Shown here: positions 7,397-10,346 of the stretch, piece after piece | How the letters are laid out: every line of letters starts with the position of its first letter | How positions within the stretch are numbered: position 1 is the first letter of the stretch | Source: Gammaproteobacteria bacterium | GTDB taxonomy: Bacteria; Pseudomonadota; Gammaproteobacteria; Nitrosococcales; Methylophagaceae | DNA length: 10,346 nucleotides | NCBI GenBank assembly: GCA_002402245.1 | Contig: NVVP01000026.1 | Span: 15,110 to 25,455, forward strand | Reading direction: 5' to 3' | The notes under the pieces: model-generated | What the model saw: only the letters and a program-made list of their open reading frames with translations | What the model was told of the DNA's origin: nothing | The model's database searches: none | Position numbers and translations under genes: made by a program

Positions 7397-7417
7397 TTAA
7401 TCAATTTTTAATCAATT
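7397..7417 (+). repeat. Two direct copies of TTAATCAATT, 11 bp apart
   Basis: TTAATCAATT occurs at 7397-7406 and again at 7408-7417, so the copies lie on the same face of the helix. A related element, GATTAATTGA, lies at 7376-7385. The second copy overlaps the -35 position of the candidate promoter at 7408-7436, which would suit an activator or repressor site. The region is AT-rich, so chance similarity is possible. Confidence 0.5.
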
Positions 7418-7436
7418 GAAGTAAAGCAGTTATAAT
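7408..7436 (+). promoter_or_regulatory. Candidate sigma-70 promoter upstream of nirB
   Basis: A perfect -10 hexamer TATAAT lies at 7431-7436. Exactly 17 bp upstream is TTAATC (7408-7413), a poor -35, as expected for an activator-dependent promoter. A transcript from here would carry a leader of about 215 nt before nirB that includes the inverted repeat and the NtrC dyad. It could give basal nirBD expression beside the sigma-54 promoter. Confidence 0.42.
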
Positions 7437-7446
7437 ACAACCTTTA

Positions 7447-7495
7447 AGCTTCGCTAGCCTATTATTTGAACGAAAACCGGAAACGGGCTAGAGCT
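7447..7495 (+). repeat. Interrupted inverted repeat in the nirB upstream region
   Basis: AGCT (7447-7450) plus CTAGCC (7454-7459) can pair with GGCTAG (7486-7491) plus AGCT (7492-7495), leaving a TCG bulge and a 26-nt loop. Inside the loop CCG-GAAA-CGG (7477-7486) could form a small alternative GNRA-capped hairpin that competes for one base. If transcribed from the upstream promoter this could be a leader structure; no T-run follows, so it is not a terminator. Confidence 0.3.
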
Positions 7496-7514
7496 GCACC
7501 ACGTAATAGAGAAG

Positions 7515-7533
7515 TTGCACCCGAATGGTGCGG
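7515..7533. promoter_or_regulatory. NtrC-type enhancer site
   Basis: TTGCACC-CGAAT-GGTGCGG fits the NtrC consensus GCACC-N5-GGTGC perfectly in both half-sites, and differs little from the E. coli glnA site as I recall it. Its centre (7524) is about 99 bp upstream of the start predicted from the sigma-54 promoter, a normal enhancer distance. A lone half-site GCACC at 7496-7500 lies 21 bp, two helical turns, further upstream and may help a second dimer bind. Confidence 0.8.
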
Positions 7534-7596
7534 TATTTATAAGTCCTATTAGACCCTACAAAGGCTATGTCATTGTTTGTATTGGTTTAATAATTT

Positions 7597-7612
7597 AGGC
7601 ACGATCTGTGCT
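7597..7612 (+). promoter_or_regulatory. Sigma-54 (RpoN) -24/-12 promoter of nirBD
   Basis: AGGCACGATCTGTGCT matches TGGCACG-N4-TTGCW with two mismatches. The invariant GG (7598-7599) and GC (7610-7611) have the exact required spacing of 10 bp between them. Transcription should start near 7623, giving a leader of about 36 nt with the nirB ribosome binding site. The upstream NtrC dyad makes the assignment much stronger than the motif alone. Confidence 0.78.
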
Positions 7613-7658
7613 CTAGGCTGAATATTAAGAACTATCTCATCGTTTTAAAGAGGTCTAC

Positions 7659-10193
7659 ATGAGTACAAAACAAACACTGGTTGTAATTGGTAATGGCATG
7701 GTGGGGCAAAACTTTCTTGCCGCATTGATGGAAAGCGAAATCAAAGACCAATATGACGTTGTTACCTTTTGTGAAGAGCCTATACCAGCTTATGATCGTG
7801 TTCACCTTAGTGAATATTTCATGGGTAAATCAGCGGATGATTTGTCATTAGTTGAACCAGGCTTCTTTGAAGACAATAACATCACTATTCATATGGGTGA
7901 TACTGCAACATCAATTGATCGCGTTGCGAAAACAGTGGCATCTGAAAAAGGTGTAGTGATTAGTTACGATAAATTGGTCCTTGCAACTGGTTCTGACGCG
8001 TTCATTCCACCTATCCCGGGTAATGATCGTGACCAATGTATTGCCTATCGTTCAATTGCTGATTTAGATGAGTTAAAAATTGCGGCAACTAAATCTAAAG
8101 TGGGTGCGGTTGTCGGTGGTGGTTTATTAGGTCTTGAAGCGGCTAAAGCATTACAAGGACTAGATCTAAAAGCAAACGTAGTTCAGTTTGGTCCTCGCCT
8201 GATGGAAGTTCAGCTTGATGACGGTGGTGCAGACTTACTTAAAAGTAAAATTGAAGACCTAGGTGTAACCGTTTTAACCAGCAAAAATACCTTAGAGATT
8301 ATTGATGGTGATGTGTGTAAGCATAAAATGGTCTTTTCTGATGGCACATCATTAGAAACGGATTTAATCCTTTATTCTGCTGGTATTCGCCCTCGACATG
8401 AAATCGCTGAAGCCTGTGGCTTAGACATCGCCCCTCGTGGTGGCGTAGTCATTAATGATAATTGTGAAACCTCAGATAAAGACATTTATGCCATTGGTGA
8501 GTGTGCTTCTTGGCAGGGACAAACCTTTGGCTTAGTTGCTCCAGGTTATGGCATGGCACGTGCTGTGGTCTCTCAACTAGCGGGTGGTACTGATACATTC
8601 TCTGGTGCAGATATGAGTACCAAGCTTAAATTAAACGGTGTTGATGTTGCCAGTGTGGGTGACCCGCATGGTAGTGCTGAAGGCGCATTAACATACACTT
8701 ATCAAAACGGTGTAGCCGGTATCTACAAACGAATGATCGTCACTAACGATAATAAGAAATTATTAGGTGCAGTATTAGTCGGTGATGCGGCTGAATACTC
8801 AACATTATTGCAATACTTTAATGGTGGTATTGAATTACCTGAAGAGCCAGATTCACTTATCTTACCTTCACGATCAGGTGAATCAGTTGGCCTTGGCCCT
8901 GATGCACTACCTGACTCAGCTCAAATTTGTTCATGTTTTGACATCACAAAAGGCGACATCTGTGCCTCGGTTGATAGTGGTTGCACTACGATGGGCGCAT
9001 TGAAAGATGATACTAAAGCAGCAACAGGTTGTGGTGGTTGTGCAGCCTTGGTTAAATCAGTACTAGATTGCCAGTTAGCAAAAGCAGGTATTGAAGTTAA
9101 TACTGATATTTGTGAACATTTTGCTTATACCCGCCAAGATCTTTACAACCTTATTATGGTTGAAGAAATCAAAACATTCTCTGATTTAATCAGCCGTCAT
9201 GGTTCAGGTAAAGGCTGTGAAATTTGTAAGCAAGCAGTAGGTTCAATCCTAGCGTCTTACTGGAATGAATATGTATTAGAAAAGAGCCAGATCGGTGTTC
9301 AAGATACTAATGATACCTTCTTGGCTAACGTACAAAAAGACGGTACTTACTCTGTAGTTCCTCGTATGGCCGGTGGTGAAGTTACACCAGATGGCCTAAT
9401 TGCAGTAGGCCAAGTCGCTAAAAAATACGGCCTCTATACTAAAGTTACCGGCGGACAACGTATCGATTTATTTGGTGCACGAGTTGATCAACTGCCTCCT
9501 ATCTGGAAAGAATTGATTGATGCTGGTTTTGAAAGTGGCCATGCTTACGGTAAATCATTACGTACTGTTAAGTCTTGTGTGGGTAGCACATGGTGTCGCT
9601 TTGGGGTTGATGACAGTATTGGCCTTGCGATTGAACTTGAAAATCGCTACAAAGGCTTACGTGCACCCCATAAATTTAAATTTGCAGTGTCAGGTTGTAC
9701 GCGTGAATGTGCTGAAGCACAAAGTAAAGATTTCGGTATTATTGCCGTAGAAGGCGGTTGGAATCTTTATGTCTGTGGTAATGGCGGAATGAAACCCCGC
9801 CATGGTGATTTATTCGCAACCAATCTTGATAAAGAAACATTAATTAAATACATTGACCGGATATTAACATTCTACGTGCAAACAGCCGATAGATTACAAC
9901 GCACATCAGTGTGGATGGATAATATGGAAGGGGGTTTAGAATACCTTCAATCTGTCATTATTGACGATAAATTAAATATTAATGCCCGTTTAGAAGCACA
10001 AATGCAACGTGTTGTGGACACGTATCAATGCGAGTGGAAAACAACCATTGAAGATGAAAGTAAACTACGCCGTTTCCGTCATTTTGTGAATAGTGATAAA
10101 ACCGATGAGAATATTGTATTTGTTGAGGAGCGAGGCCAAATTCGTCCTGCTAGCCTTGATGAACGTGAAGTTGCACTGGCGGAGAAAGTATAA
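7659..10193 (+). CDS. nirB: NADH-nitrite reductase, large subunit
   Basis: NirB, with NirD, reduces nitrite to ammonium by six electrons from NADH in the cytoplasm. The 844 residues are full length and hold, in order: an FAD domain with G11-N-G-x-x-G16, an NADH-binding site V-V-G-G-G-L-L-G-L-E (151-160), a BFD-like [2Fe-2S] domain with C424-x-C426 and C458-x-x-C461, a second C-x-x-C segment (C520, C523), and the sulfite/nitrite reductase domain. The siroheme-[4Fe-4S] ligands are C640-x5-C646 and C680-x3-C684, all present. The start has a good AAAGAGG site 5 nt upstream. The gene follows an NtrC and sigma-54 control region, pointing to a role in nitrogen assimilation rather than anaerobic nitrite detoxification. 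nirD begins at its stop codon. Siroheme synthesis and nitrate reductase genes probably lie further right. Confidence 0.97.
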   Translation: MSTKQTLVVIGNGMVGQNFLAALMESEIKDQYDVVTFCEEPIPAYDRVHLSEYFMGKSADDLSLVEPGFFEDNNITIHMGDTATSIDRVAKTVASEKGVVISYDKLVLATGSDAFIPPIPGNDRDQCIAYRSIADLDELKIAATKSKVGAVVGGGLLGLEAAKALQGLDLKANVVQFGPRLMEVQLDDGGADLLKSKIEDLGVTVLTSKNTLEIIDGDVCKHKMVFSDGTSLETDLILYSAGIRPRHEIAEACGLDIAPRGGVVINDNCETSDKDIYAIGECASWQGQTFGLVAPGYGMARAVVSQLAGGTDTFSGADMSTKLKLNGVDVASVGDPHGSAEGALTYTYQNGVAGIYKRMIVTNDNKKLLGAVLVGDAAEYSTLLQYFNGGIELPEEPDSLILPSRSGESVGLGPDALPDSAQICSCFDITKGDICASVDSGCTTMGALKDDTKAATGCGGCAALVKSVLDCQLAKAGIEVNTDICEHFAYTRQDLYNLIMVEEIKTFSDLISRHGSGKGCEICKQAVGSILASYWNEYVLEKSQIGVQDTNDTFLANVQKDGTYSVVPRMAGGEVTPDGLIAVGQVAKKYGLYTKVTGGQRIDLFGARVDQLPPIWKELIDAGFESGHAYGKSLRTVKSCVGSTWCRFGVDDSIGLAIELENRYKGLRAPHKFKFAVSGCTRECAEAQSKDFGIIAVEGGWNLYVCGNGGMKPRHGDLFATNLDKETLIKYIDRILTFYVQTADRLQRTSVWMDNMEGGLEYLQSVIIDDKLNINARLEAQMQRVVDTYQCEWKTTIEDESKLRRFRHFVNSDKTDENIVFVEERGQIRPASLDEREVALAEKV

Positions 10194-10346
10194 TGAGTCA
10201 ATGGATAGATGTATGTAGTGAAGAAGACTTGCAGCCTGATTCAGGAATCTGTGCACTAGTAGAAGATACGCAAGTAGCTATCTTCTTTATGCCAGAAGAT
10301 AATGCTGTTTATGCGATTAATAATTACGATCCTTTTAGTAGTATTA
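10193..10346 (+). CDS. nirD: NADH-nitrite reductase, small subunit (partial)
   Basis: The ATG overlaps the nirB stop by one base (TAATG) and is served by GGAG at 10181-10184, so translation is coupled. The 51 visible codons begin M-S-Q-W-I-D-V-C, continue with a G-I-C-A-L-V-E strand and Q-V-A-I-F, and reach N-Y-D-P-F at the right edge. This closely follows E. coli NirD. NirD has a Rieske-like fold but lacks the cluster ligands in most members; the region that would show this lies outside the window. It forms the active complex with NirB. Confidence 0.93.
   Translation, partial: MSQWIDVCSEEDLQPDSGICALVEDTQVAIFFMPEDNAVYAINNYDPFSSI

Larger units (their letters stand above)
7129..7658. promoter_or_regulatory. 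530-bp regulatory region between helicase and nirB
   Basis: No protein-coding gene is supported here; only short unconvincing frames occur. The left 240 bp (7129-7370) should hold the leftward helicase promoter, but I see no clear hexamer pair. The right half holds AT-rich direct repeats with a sigma-70-like -10, an inverted repeat at 7447-7495, an NtrC-type dyad and a sigma-54 promoter, each listed separately. No tRNA or terminator was found. Confidence 0.7.

Noticed and set aside
7391..7420. FNR site in the ATCAA-rich stretch
   Set aside because: ATCAA half-sites occur, but no TTGAT lies four bases before either, so the FNR palindrome is not met.
7532..7597. IHF site between the NtrC dyad and the sigma-54 promoter
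   Set aside because: The stretch is AT-rich and could bend, but no acceptable match to WATCAANNNNTTR was found on either strand.
10065..10256. Minus-strand open frame across the nirB/nirD junction
   Set aside because: It covers two confidently assigned genes on the plus strand and has no supporting features.

Overview
The window looks like part of a marine or aquatic gammaproteobacterial chromosome. It is AT-leaning by eye, roughly 40% GC, and the proteins are of standard gammaproteobacterial type. The mix of an MxaC-like von Willebrand factor A (VWA) protein, glucose-6-phosphate dehydrogenase, glycogen synthase and NirBD would suit a methylotroph or hydrocarbonoclastic relative such as Methylophaga or Cycloclasticus. 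That placement is inference, not something read from a marker gene. No mobile element, CRISPR array, tRNA or rRNA was seen.

Layout. (1) 1-390, minus strand: the N-terminal part of an AraC-family regulator that runs off the left edge. (2) 391-490: a divergent intergenic region with a small dyad. (3) 491-1999, plus strand: a two-gene unit encoding a small four-helix membrane protein that resembles styrene oxide isomerase, then a membrane-anchored VWA protein. A strong bidirectional terminator follows. (4) 2056-3525, minus: zwf, divergent from (5) 3596-5056, plus: glgA. The two share a 70-bp promoter region. (6) 5059-7128, minus: a tightly overlapping operon of an SrmB-like DEAD-box helicase, a single-domain PqiA-like membrane protein and a secreted phospholipase A2-like protein. 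Its last stop codon is 2 bp from that of glgA. (7) 7129-7658: a 530-bp regulatory region. (8) 7659 to the right edge, plus: nirB and the start of nirD, encoding assimilatory NADH-nitrite reductase.

How the genes work together. Zwf and GlgA sit at the sugar-phosphate and glycogen branch of central carbon metabolism. NirBD reduces nitrite to ammonium in the cytoplasm. The region before nirB holds a near-perfect NtrC dyad and a correctly spaced -24/-12 sigma-54 promoter, so nitrite reduction here appears tied to nitrogen limitation. The least ordinary part is 1-1999. The small membrane protein keeps the histidine that binds heme in styrene oxide isomerase but lacks the residues proposed to act on the epoxide, and it is paired with a VWA protein of the type used in metalloenzyme maturation.
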